Notes: a model not told the origin generated them from the sequence alone. Positions 1 to 6,225 are shown, counted from the first letter of the stretch. The stretch is DNA of 6,225 nucleotides from Chthoniobacter sp. (GCA_025352865.1 JANXSB010000444.1:1-6225), one strand, 5' to 3'. Program-made: numbers and translations.

Positions 1-346
1 CCTTGAGCTGCTTTTTGCGCTCGAGCATGACGGCGAGGAGGTAGCAGACGTTGATTTTCTGCGGCGCATCCTCGCTCATGTACGTGCGGAGAAGGTCTTC
101 GGCTGTTTGTTTTGCAAGCGGTTCGGTCGGGGCGGGCGGCGTTTCAAACTTCGACCGCCAGAGCGAAAACGGCTGGATGTTTTCGTTGCGCGCCTGGTAG
201 GCGGCTTCGCTCAGGTCCTCGCGGCGGTAGCCGTCGCGGTCGTGAAAGAGCAGCGTGTAAAAGTGCTCGCCATCCTGGAAGGCGACGCCGGTGGCGGCGC
301 ATTGGTGGGCGCGGGATTGGATGGACCATTCGGGTGTGAGGCTCAT
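1..346 (-). CDS. Conserved hypothetical protein, C-terminus cut off by the window edge
   Basis: My own translation of the minus strand from the ATG at 346 gives 115 open codons reaching the window edge, beginning MSLTPEWSIQSRAHQCAATG. The N-terminal part (about residues 10-60) contains the segments FQDGEHFYTLLFHDRDGYR and NENIQPFSLWRSKFE. A proline-rich linker (ETPPAPTEP) and a helical stretch (AEDLLRTYM, then CYLLAVMLERKKQ) follow. No signal peptide or membrane segment is visible, so the product is probably cytoplasmic. I recall similar short proteins of unknown function, with the same order of HTLLF-like, RREDLSE and NENIQPFSFW-like segments, from Verrucomicrobia and Planctomycetes, but cannot assign a function. 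The start lies 15 bases after the permease stop at 362, so it is probably translated from the same transcript. The upstream stretch has only a weak purine-poor leader and no clear ribosome binding site. Confidence 0.75.
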   Translation of the reverse strand, partial: MSLTPEWSIQSRAHQCAATGVAFQDGEHFYTLLFHDRDGYRREDLSEAAYQARNENIQPFSLWRSKFETPPAPTEPLAKQTAEDLLRTYMSEDAPQKINVCYLLAVMLERKKQLK

Positions 347-361
347 GTCGTGAGAGTAAAG

Positions 362-1519
362 TCAGGCGGGTTTTGGAGCGGCGATTTTCATCCGACGAAA
401 GCGCGGCAGGGCGCGGCTGGTGGAGCGGAACCAAAGCAGCACGAGCCCGATGACGAAAGCGGCGATGTCCGGCAGCCAGGGCGCGAGTGCGGGAGTGATG
501 CGGTCGCCTTTGCCGAAGGCCAGAAAAAGATAACGCGAGAGCAGCAGGCAGACGAAGAGCACGAGCGCGGTGGCCACGCCGCCGAGGACGCCGCGGCGGT
601 TGAAGACGATGCCGAGCGGCGCGGCGATGAGGACGACGAGGAAGCAGGTGAGCGGCCAGGCGAAGCGATCCGCGAGATTCGTGCTGTAGGGCGCGAGCTG
701 GATGGCGGGAAAGTCGGCATTGAACTCGAGATAGGCTTGAAGCTCCGGGACGGAAAGTCCGCCCGCATCAAGCTGCGAGCTGGCGATGCGCCACGGGGTT
801 TCGGTCCAGTCGGCGATGGTGCGGGTGCCCTCGGGGAAATAGTCGGTCGTGCCGATGTCGCCGGTGGCGTCGAAATCGACAATCATGCCGCGTTGCAGCG
901 TCCAGGTTTTGGCCGCGGAATCGAAGACGGCGCTTTCGGCGTAGTATTTGCGGGTGATGTCTCCGGCGGAGTTTTGCTGGGTGATGTGGACGGTGTTCAA
1001 CTCGTCGGAGCCGGGGCGGAGTTTGCGGACGTACCAAGTGCGGCAGTTCTGGCGGTCGCGGAAGACATGGCCGGAGACGGTCTCCACGCTGCCGGTTTTG
1101 CGCCCGCGTTTGATCTGCTTCATCGCGGTCTTGCGGATGCCCTCGGCATGCGGGGCCATCTCCCAATTCAGCCACAGACAGAGCCCGCTCGTGAGCAGCC
1201 CCACGCCGAAGAGCGGCAGGAGCACGCGCGTCACGCTGCGCCCGGCGGTGAGCATGGAGATGATCTCATTGCGCCGCGACATGGAGCTGAGGGAAAAAAG
1301 AATCGCCAGCAGCAGGCCGATGGGCAGCGAGAGAAGGATCGTGGCCGGGAGCTGCGTGAGGTAAAAGGCGGCGATCGTTTTGAGGGACGCGTGGCCCTGG
1401 ATGAAGTCGTTGTTGTTGTCGCTGAAGTCGATGATGAGCCAGATCGCGATGAAGCCGCTGAGGCAGATGAGAAACGGCTCGAAGAAATTGCGGAGGACGT
1501 AGCGGTCGAGTTTCTGCAT
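362..1519 (-). CDS. lptG: LptG/LptF-family LPS export permease (YjgP/YjgQ family)
   Basis: The 385-residue product is a full-length integral membrane protein of the LptF/LptG family. In this family the permease forms the inner-membrane LptB2FG exporter, which extracts lipopolysaccharide and passes it to the LptC/A/D bridge. Visible topology: membrane segments at about residues 13-31, 51-78 and 98-118, a periplasmic domain at about 120-280 rich in beta strands (family: beta-jellyroll), then segments at about 287-305, 312-335 and 346-365, with a basic C-terminal tail. The family-type cytoplasmic stretch SSMSRRNEIISMLTAGRS (about 78-95) follows TM2 and matches the region known to contact the LptB ATPase. 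The opening LDRYVLRNFFEPF and the segment before TM4 (LSVPELQAYLEF) look more like LptG than LptF, but separating the two by eye is uncertain. No lptF, lptB, lptA or lptC is in the window. It lies 45 bases after the DUF1549/DUF1553 gene and 15 bases before the hypothetical, in an apparent operon. The ATG at 1519 is the natural start, just before the conserved N-terminal helix. Confidence 0.92.
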   Translation of the reverse strand: MQKLDRYVLRNFFEPFLICLSGFIAIWLIIDFSDNNNDFIQGHASLKTIAAFYLTQLPATILLSLPIGLLLAILFSLSSMSRRNEIISMLTAGRSVTRVLLPLFGVGLLTSGLCLWLNWEMAPHAEGIRKTAMKQIKRGRKTGSVETVSGHVFRDRQNCRTWYVRKLRPGSDELNTVHITQQNSAGDITRKYYAESAVFDSAAKTWTLQRGMIVDFDATGDIGTTDYFPEGTRTIADWTETPWRIASSQLDAGGLSVPELQAYLEFNADFPAIQLAPYSTNLADRFAWPLTCFLVVLIAAPLGIVFNRRGVLGGVATALVLFVCLLLSRYLFLAFGKGDRITPALAPWLPDIAAFVIGLVLLWFRSTSRALPRFRRMKIAAPKPA

Positions 1520-1564
1520 TGCGCGGACGGGGAGTAAAACGGCGCGCGCGGCGCTTTGCCAAGC

Positions 1565-3778
1565 CTATTGCCGGAAGACGAACTCCTTGGAATTCAGCAG
1601 CGCCCACGCGAGGTCCTCCAACGCGCGCCGGCGATCCCCCGCCCCGGCGAGATACGCCGCGCTGCGGATGCGCTCCGCTTCGCCTGGCGGACGCGAGAGC
1701 GCGGTCCAGAAAAGCGTCTCGATGCTTTCGGCGTCCGGCTTTTCCGGGGCTGCGAGCGCGGCGAGCACGTTCCCGCTTTGCGTCAGCATCCGCTGGATGA
1801 GCGGGCCGCTGATGAGCTGGAAAGCCTGCGGCAGTGTGGTGCCATTGCTGCGCTCGCAATCCGACGCGATGAGCCGCGGCGGCTTGCCAAAACTCGCGGC
1901 AAACAAATCCACGTCGGTCGTCAGCGGCTGGTAGTGCTTGCGGCCCTCGGCGAGCTGCGCGAGGCGCGTACCCGCCGGCACGCCTTCGAGCGGCAGCGGC
2001 GTCGCGAGCACTTTGCTCAGCGAGTCGAGCATCTGCTCCGCGGTCAGGCGGCTCACGATGGCGTGCGAGTTATTCGTCTCATCGTCCGCATTCGTCGCGT
2101 TCGGCTCCGCCGCGAGCTGGTACGTGCGCGAAGCCGTAATCGTGCGGATCAGCCGCCGCAGATCGTAGCCGTGCTCGGCAAAATCGCGCGCCAGCGCGTC
2201 GAGCAGCTCGGGATGCGACGGCGGATTGCTCGCGCGGAAATCATCCACCGGATCGACCAGCCCGCGGCCGAGCAGATGAAACCACACGCGGTTCACCTGC
2301 ATCCGCGCAAACATCGGGCTGTGCGGCAGCCACTCCGCGAGCGCCAGCAGCTCATCGCGGTCGTCCGACACGCGCGGCTTTTCTCCGCCGAGAAACGCGG
2401 GTACCGCCGCCTCGCCCGTCCGCACATTCGTCACCGACGCGCTTGTTTTAATCAGCACCGTCTGGTCGCCGCGGAATTCCTTCTTGTCGTTTTCGTCCTT
2501 CGGCTTTTCGCCGGAAAGCTTGTAGTCGAGCCGCGCGAAAAGGCCGGCCCAGTTGTAGTAATCATCCTGCGTCCAGCGCTCGAAGGGATGGTTGTGGCAC
2601 TGCGCGCAGTTGAGCTGCGTGCCGAGGAAAACGCGCGCCGTGTTTTCCGCGCGCGTCACCGGGTCGCGGTTCGCGCGCCACCAGTTCGCGGGCGAATTTT
2701 GCAGCGTGCTCCCGCGCGCGGCGATCAGCTCGCGGGCGAACTGATCGAGCGGTTTGTTGTGCGCGATGCTCTCGCGAATCCAGCCGTGGAAAACCTTCAT
2801 CCCGTCGTAGTCGAGCTGGCGCTGCTCGATCTTCAGCAGATCCGCCCATTGCAGTGCCCAGAAGTCCGCAAACTCCCCGCGCTCCAGCAGCCGGTCGATG
2901 AGCCGAGCACGCTTGTCCGGCGCGATGTCGGCAGTAAATGCGCGCGCAGTTTCCGCCGTCGGCACCACGCCGAGGAGATCGAGATACGCGCGGCGGAGAA
3001 AGACCGTGTCGCTGCACAGCGCGGACGGATTCATGCGCAGCGCGCGCAGTTTTTTGAAAACGTGCCCGTCGATGAAATTGACAGCCGCCGGCTCGCTCCA
3101 CACAAAGTCCGGCCGCGCCGGCACGAAGGCGATCGGCACCGCCACCTGCTGCTCGAGATAGCGCACGAGCACCGTCGTCTCGCCGGCTTTCTCGCGCGTC
3201 ACCAGCCCGTCCGCCGTGACGCGCGCGAGCAGGTTCGTCGGCTCATAGACCGCGAACTGCGTCACCTCGCGCTCCGTGCCGTCGGCAAATTTCGCCGTCG
3301 CGCGCAGCTTCAGCTCCACCACCGGCTCGACCAGCACACGCTCCGGCGCAGCGACCTCCAGCTTCACCAGCTTCGCCGCCCGCGCGCCGGAATCCGGCGC
3401 ACCGTCGCGAATCCAATTCAGAAAAATCGCGTGCTCCGGCGAGCCCGGCGCAAACCGCTGCCCGCCTTCGTGCGCGAGCGCCGCGGTCGCCTTGAGCACG
3501 AGCAGACTTTTTTCCGGCTCGATGAGATTCACCCGCCGTCCGCCCTGCTCGCGCGTCATCGCCAGCCAGTCGAGGTCGGGGTCCTGCCCGCGCAGCGAGA
3601 GCTTGAAGCCACCCTTGCCTCCGCCATTCCCATGACACCCGCCCGCATTGCATCCCGCCTTGGAAAGCACCGCCATCACGTCGCGCCGGAACATCACCTC
3701 CTCACCGCGCGCCACCATCCCGCCGCCGGGCAGCAGCGCCGCCGCGCACAGGATTTGGAAATGGCGGAGGGGTGGCAT
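1565..3778 (-). CDS. Secreted DUF1549/DUF1553 (PSCyt2/PSD1) cytochrome-like protein with a Big2-like domain
   Basis: Taking the ATG at 3778, the product is 737 residues. Residues 1-25 look like a signal peptide: a basic start (MPPLRHF), a hydrophobic core (ILCAAALLPGGGMV), and a possible cleavage after ARG. Domains in order: an N-terminal cytochrome-like segment with C43-x4-C48-H49 and GGFKLSLRG (about 28-130); an Ig-like Big2-type beta domain (about 137-230); DUF1549/PSCyt2 (about 235-430), which contains C391-x2-C394-H395 followed by NHPFERW; and DUF1553/PSD1 (about 465-737), with NRVWFHLLGRG and the usual ending SKEFVFRQ. These proteins are typical of Planctomycetes and Verrucomicrobia. 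The family's function is not established; the CxxCH motif suggests covalent heme, and redox or polysaccharide-related surface roles are inferred. In-frame ATGs at 3808 and 3826 are alternatives that would give a longer, more charged leader. The same frame is open up to 4402, but that part is Arg/Pro-rich and overlaps the neighbouring gene. The usual DUF1501 partner gene is not adjacent. Confidence 0.92.
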   Translation of the reverse strand: MPPLRHFQILCAAALLPGGGMVARGEEVMFRRDVMAVLSKAGCNAGGCHGNGGGKGGFKLSLRGQDPDLDWLAMTREQGGRRVNLIEPEKSLLVLKATAALAHEGGQRFAPGSPEHAIFLNWIRDGAPDSGARAAKLVKLEVAAPERVLVEPVVELKLRATAKFADGTEREVTQFAVYEPTNLLARVTADGLVTREKAGETTVLVRYLEQQVAVPIAFVPARPDFVWSEPAAVNFIDGHVFKKLRALRMNPSALCSDTVFLRRAYLDLLGVVPTAETARAFTADIAPDKRARLIDRLLERGEFADFWALQWADLLKIEQRQLDYDGMKVFHGWIRESIAHNKPLDQFARELIAARGSTLQNSPANWWRANRDPVTRAENTARVFLGTQLNCAQCHNHPFERWTQDDYYNWAGLFARLDYKLSGEKPKDENDKKEFRGDQTVLIKTSASVTNVRTGEAAVPAFLGGEKPRVSDDRDELLALAEWLPHSPMFARMQVNRVWFHLLGRGLVDPVDDFRASNPPSHPELLDALARDFAEHGYDLRRLIRTITASRTYQLAAEPNATNADDETNNSHAIVSRLTAEQMLDSLSKVLATPLPLEGVPAGTRLAQLAEGRKHYQPLTTDVDLFAASFGKPPRLIASDCERSNGTTLPQAFQLISGPLIQRMLTQSGNVLAALAAPEKPDAESIETLFWTALSRPPGEAERIRSAAYLAGAGDRRRALEDLAWALLNSKEFVFRQ

Positions 3779-3864
3779 GAGTCGGCGGTGAACTTTCCAA
3801 ACAAGCATCCCCGCGTCGCGAACCATAGGCGGATTTTGCGATGGGGCGGGTGGACGGCGGCGGG

Positions 3865-4611
3865 TCAGTTTGCCGTCAGGCGGTATGCGCCGTCGGGCGC
3901 GACGGTGAAGGCGGGCACGCGGTGGTCGCGCTCGAAGGCGTCGAAGGCGGGCTGCAATTGGTCCCAAAACCGCGCCAGTGCTGGATCGCGGGCGGTGGGC
4001 CCGGCGGCAAAGGCGGTCCATTCCGCGCCGCGCATACGGGCGGGAAAAATGTGGACGGCGATGCGCGCCTGACCGCGGGCGCGGGTGTCGAGCGCGGCGA
4101 GGTAGAGCTGCTCGATGGCGGCGTCGCCGATGGGCGCGCAGCCGATGCTGATGTTTTTTCCGTGGATGAAAATGTCGCCGCCGGGCCGGTCGTGATCGGA
4201 GAGGATGCGGTCGGCGGCGTTGGGATAATTCACGCCGAGCGAGAGGTGAAAAAGGCTCGCGGGATTGAAGCGGTCGATTTCGTAAAAGCCCTCGGGCACC
4301 TGCCGGTCGCCTTGGCGGCGCTTCGGACCGGGGCCGCCCGACGTGGCGAGGATTTCGTAAGTCGCGATGAGCCGAAACGCCCCGCGGTCCTCGCGCGCCC
4401 AAAGCTCGACCACGGCTTCGTGTTTGAACCAGCGGAGGAAAATCTCGCGCGCCGGATACGGCAAGCCGGCGTCCTTGAACTTCTGCGCGATCATTTTTCC
4501 GTGCGCGGCGCGCGCCTTCGCCACGCGCTCGTCGCCGCTGTTTTGAAAATCATCCACGCCGCGAAACCGCGAAACCGCGGCGACGAGGAGAAGCGCGAAG
4601 ATTTTGACCAT
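3865..4611 (-). CDS. YafK-type murein L,D-transpeptidase-fold protein (YkuD superfamily)
   Basis: The 248-residue product starts with a short hydrophobic segment (MVKIFALLLVAAVSRFRG), a likely signal peptide or anchor. The catalytic region is clear: RPGGDIFIHGKNISIGC at about 142-158 carries the YkuD pattern H150-G151 followed by S-x-G-C158, and the aspartate of APIGD follows. Further upstream, VELWAREDRGAFRLIATYEI and VPEGFYEIDRFNP match the layout of the YafK group (COG3034). YkuD enzymes use the cysteine to form or exchange 3-3 peptidoglycan crosslinks. E. coli YafK (DpaA) instead releases Braun lipoprotein from peptidoglycan, so the exact reaction here cannot be told from sequence. The expected location is the periplasm. 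It is the first gene of the leftward group, 86 bases (or 38, depending on start) before the DUF1549/DUF1553 gene, and diverges from the reductase. No Shine-Dalgarno sequence precedes the ATG. The tail after about residue 195 is more variable and may pack beside the active site. Confidence 0.9.
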   Translation of the reverse strand: MVKIFALLLVAAVSRFRGVDDFQNSGDERVAKARAAHGKMIAQKFKDAGLPYPAREIFLRWFKHEAVVELWAREDRGAFRLIATYEILATSGGPGPKRRQGDRQVPEGFYEIDRFNPASLFHLSLGVNYPNAADRILSDHDRPGGDIFIHGKNISIGCAPIGDAAIEQLYLAALDTRARGQARIAVHIFPARMRGAEWTAFAAGPTARDPALARFWDQLQPAFDAFERDHRVPAFTVAPDGAYRLTAN

Positions 4612-4663
4612 GCGGCGGAATGATCGTTGTCACGCGGAGGCGCGGCCAGCAAAGATTCCGCGC
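4612..4663. promoter_or_regulatory. Divergent intergenic spacer, possible back-to-back promoters
   Basis: This 52-base spacer separates two divergent ATGs and must hold promoter elements for at least one side unless transcription starts further away. On the plus strand TTGTCA (4627-4632, five of six matches to TTGACA) lies 18 bases before AAAGAT (4651-4656, a poor -10). On the minus strand GATCAT (4625-4620, four of six matches to TATAAT) has no good -35 partner. Both -10 candidates end 7-8 bases before the start codons, which would give leaderless or nearly leaderless messages. This fits the absence of a Shine-Dalgarno sequence on either side. The hexamers are weak and could be chance. Confidence 0.3.
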
Positions 4664-5848
4664 ATGAACTACCGCCGCTTTGGCCGCACCGATCTCCAGA
4701 TGCCCGTCCTCTCCTGCGGGGGCATGCGCTTTCAGCACAAGTGGGATGATGTCGCGCCCAAGGACGTGCCGGAGGACGGTCAGCGGAATCTCGAAGCGAC
4801 GATCCTCCGTGCGCTGGAGCTGGGCATCAACCACATCGAAACGGCGCGCGGCTACGGCAGCTCGGAGATGCAGCTCGGGTGGATTTTGCCAAAGCTGCCG
4901 CGCGAGAAAATGATCGTGCAGACGAAAGTCGCGCCCTCGGCGAAGGCGCGGGATTTCCGCGCGACGTTCGCCACGTCGATGCGCTACCTGAAGCTCGATC
5001 ACGTCGATCTGCTCTCGCTCCACGGGATCAATAACGCGGAGCTGCTCGACTGGACGCTGCGGCCGGGCGGGTGTCTGGAGGAAGCGCGCCAGCTTCAGCG
5101 CGAAGGGCGCTGCCGGCACATCGGTTTCACCACGCACGCGACGACGGACGTCATCCTGCGCGCGATCGAAAGCGACGCGTTCGATTATGTGAATCTGCAT
5201 TGGTATTTCGTGAACGATTTCAACTGGGCCGCGGTCGAGGCGGCGGCGGCGCGGGACATGGGCGTGTTCATCATCAGCCCCACGGACAAGGGCGGGATGC
5301 TTCAGCAGCCCGTGGCGAAAATGCGCGGGCTGTGCGCGCCGCTCACGCCGATGCAGTTCAATGATCTCTACTGCCTCGCCCGCCCGCAGATTCACACGCT
5401 GAGCATCGGCGCGGCGCGTCCGTCAGACTTCGATGAGCACGTCGCGGCGCTCGCGCATTATGACCGCGCGGCGGAAATCATCGCGCCCATCGAGACGCGG
5501 CTGCGGGCCGAGATGGAGCGGGCGTTGGGCAGCGATTGGTGGGCGGGTGTGTGGCGCGATCTGCCGAACTACGGCGCGGTACCGGGCGAGGTGAATTTGC
5601 AGGAAATCCTACGGCTGTGGAGCTTCGCCAAAGCCCTCGACCTGACCGAATGGGCGAAGATGCGCTACAACCTCATGGGCAACGCCGGGCACTGGTTTCC
5701 CGGCGTGAACGCCGCCCATTTCGACGCGGCCAAAATCCGCGCCCTTCTGAACGACAATCCTTTCGCCGACCGCATCCCCCGCATTCTCGCCGAAGCTCAC
5801 GCGATGCTGCACGACGAGCAGCAAAAGCGGCTGAGTGAGAGCGATTGA
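4664..5848 (+). CDS. Aldo/keto reductase, COG1453-like, with a cysteine-free C-terminal domain
   Basis: From the ATG at 4664 the product is 394 residues and begins MNYRRFGRTDLQMPVLSCGG, a typical aldo/keto reductase start. An upstream in-frame ATG at 4604 overlaps the divergent gene and adds unrelated residues, so it is rejected. The TIM-barrel part (about 1-280) shows the catalytic region NHIETARGYGSSE with E59 where most family members have Asp, plus Y64, K88 (VQTKVAP) and H120 (LSLHGIN). A later segment, IISPTDKGG, is strand-like, and HTLSIGAARPSDFDEH fits the NADP(H)-phosphate-binding region. The C-terminal part (about 290-394) contains VNLQEILRLWSFAKALD, MRYNLMGNAGHWFPG and a closing LAEAHAMLHDE helix. 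It aligns in layout with the C-terminal domain of COG1453 reductases but lacks their iron-sulphur cysteine clusters. I recall close relatives with the same ETARGYG motif in cyanobacteria. The substrate is unknown; NAD(P)H-dependent carbonyl reduction in the cytoplasm is the expected chemistry. No Shine-Dalgarno is visible. Confidence 0.93.
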   Translation: MNYRRFGRTDLQMPVLSCGGMRFQHKWDDVAPKDVPEDGQRNLEATILRALELGINHIETARGYGSSEMQLGWILPKLPREKMIVQTKVAPSAKARDFRATFATSMRYLKLDHVDLLSLHGINNAELLDWTLRPGGCLEEARQLQREGRCRHIGFTTHATTDVILRAIESDAFDYVNLHWYFVNDFNWAAVEAAAARDMGVFIISPTDKGGMLQQPVAKMRGLCAPLTPMQFNDLYCLARPQIHTLSIGAARPSDFDEHVAALAHYDRAAEIIAPIETRLRAEMERALGSDWWAGVWRDLPNYGAVPGEVNLQEILRLWSFAKALDLTEWAKMRYNLMGNAGHWFPGVNAAHFDAAKIRALLNDNPFADRIPRILAEAHAMLHDEQQKRLSESD

Positions 5849-5860
5849 GCGCGCGCGCGC
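5849..5860. repeat. (GC)6 dinucleotide tract directly after the reductase stop codon
   Basis: Six uninterrupted GC units follow the TGA at 5846-5848 with no spacer. Alternating GC is self-complementary, can adopt Z-form DNA, and is prone to gain or loss of 2-base units. It sits exactly where the next coding frame lacks a start codon, so a change in unit number would alter which upstream frame joins that gene. It has no following T-tract, so it is not a standard terminator. Confidence 0.8.
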
Positions 5861-6225
5861 GACGGTAGGCGATCCGCCACCGAGGCCGAGCATCGGTTCT
5901 TCCTCGCGCTGCTGCTCAATGTGCCCGCCCGCCGCGACATCCTGAACCTGGTCGCGCAGCGTTTCCCCGCAGCGCCCGCCGACACCATTCTGCGCTGGAT
6001 CGAAGAGTTCACGGAAACGTCCGGGTTCGGCACGTCCATCCTCGACGCGGAGTTTCCCCCGGCCATGTCCATGGAACCGCCGCCCGAAGTCATTTGGTCC
6101 GCGCTCCGCTACTTCGTGGAAGGAGGAGACGCGACCGCTCCGACCGGCGCTTTCCGGATGGCTCTCGCGGGCCTTCAAGAACTGCGCACCGCGTTTCTTC
6201 GGTCGAGTCTGCGGTCTTTGGCGGT
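5861..6225 (+). CDS. Conserved-looking hypothetical protein, start unclear and C-terminus cut off by the window edge
   Basis: My translation gives 121 open codons to the window edge, reading RRSATEAEHRFFLALLLNVP, then RRDILNLVAQRFP, DTILRWIEEFTETSGFG and, further on, PPPEVIWSALRYFVEGG. The balanced mix of hydrophobic and charged residues, with alternating helices, is typical of a real protein and unlike the Arg/Pro/Ala-rich shadow frames on both strands. I recall AEHRFFLALLLN-like segments in unnamed Verrucomicrobia and Planctomycete proteins, but cannot name a function. The frame is the same as that of the reductase and is closed upstream by its TGA at 5846-5848. Between that stop and the conserved segment there is no ATG, GTG, TTG or CTG. 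In-frame candidates start only inside it (CTG at 5909, GTG at 5921; the first ATG is at 6050 or later). Possible explanations are a rare start, a frameshift in the GC tract from the GTG at 5835, or a remnant of a longer gene. Confidence 0.55.

Noticed and set aside
107..1537. Plus-strand ORF of 476 codons opposite the permease gene
   Set aside because: Composition is Glu/Asp/Gly/Arg-rich and low in complexity; it mirrors the codons of the permease on the other strand.
1520..1564. GC-rich imperfect palindrome followed by TTTT (minus strand) between the DUF1549/DUF1553 gene and lptG, as a terminator
   Set aside because: Pairing is imperfect with almost no loop and the T run is only four bases, so I cannot support a terminator.
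1556..4072. Very long plus-strand ORF (838 codons) opposite the DUF1549/DUF1553 gene
   Set aside because: Its translation is Arg/Ala/His-rich with no domain or motif, and the opposite strand encodes a well-recognised protein family. High GC with a biased third position leaves the antisense frame open.
3779..4402. Upstream extension of the DUF1549/DUF1553 frame to 4402
   Set aside because: The added part is Arg/Pro-rich, overlaps the YafK-type gene in another frame on the same strand, and would bury the signal peptide in the middle of the protein.
4560..4578. Short tandem repeat (gaaaccgc twice) in the 5' part of the YafK-type gene
   Set aside because: Only two copies, inside a coding region, with no flanking symmetry; probably chance in GC-rich sequence.
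5609..6178. Minus-strand ORF of 189 codons across the reductase end and the right-hand gene
   Set aside because: It spans two plus-strand coding regions and has shadow-type Gly/Arg/Glu composition; no family is recognised.
1..6225. CRISPR arrays, tRNA/rRNA genes, insertion sequences, defence systems
   Set aside because: No regularly spaced repeats, no cloverleaf or rRNA-like blocks, no transposase or terminal inverted repeats, and no recognisable defence domains were seen on either strand.

Overview
This is a high-GC bacterial window packed with protein-coding genes. The large protein at 1565-3778 has the DUF1549/DUF1553 (PSCyt2/PSD1) architecture found almost only in Planctomycetes and Verrucomicrobia. 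Together with the C-terminally cysteine-free aldo/keto reductase and the conserved hypothetical at 1-346, this points to the PVC superphylum. Verrucomicrobiota is the best guess, by recall of family distribution and not by any search. Nearly all long ORFs in other frames are GC-driven shadows of the genes listed here.

Layout: positions 1-4611 hold four genes read leftwards (minus strand). In transcription order they are a YafK-type L,D-transpeptidase-fold protein (4611-3865), a secreted DUF1549/DUF1553 cytochrome-like protein (3778-1565), an LptG/LptF-family LPS-export permease (1519-362) and a conserved hypothetical that runs off the left edge (346-1). The gaps are 86 (or 38), 45 and 15 bases with no convincing terminator, so they may form one operon. 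Three of the four products are predicted to act in or across the cell envelope: peptidoglycan, LPS export, and a periplasmic or surface cytochrome-like protein.

A 52-base divergent spacer (4612-4663) separates this group from a rightward aldo/keto reductase (4664-5848). Neither start has a Shine-Dalgarno sequence, and weak promoter-like hexamers lie so close to both ATGs that leaderless transcripts are possible.

After the reductase stop codon comes a pure (GC)6 tract, then a well-formed coding frame (5861-6225) that runs off the right edge. This frame has no ordinary start codon between the reductase stop and its conserved-looking N-terminus. It is the oddest spot in the window: a rare start, a frameshift at the dinucleotide repeat, or a gene remnant.

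I see no tRNA, rRNA, CRISPR array, insertion sequence, prophage or defence system. Most of the window is ordinary chromosome. The points worth a second look are the start-less right-hand gene, the solitary DUF1549/DUF1553 protein in an envelope gene cluster, and the altered catalytic and C-terminal features of the reductase.
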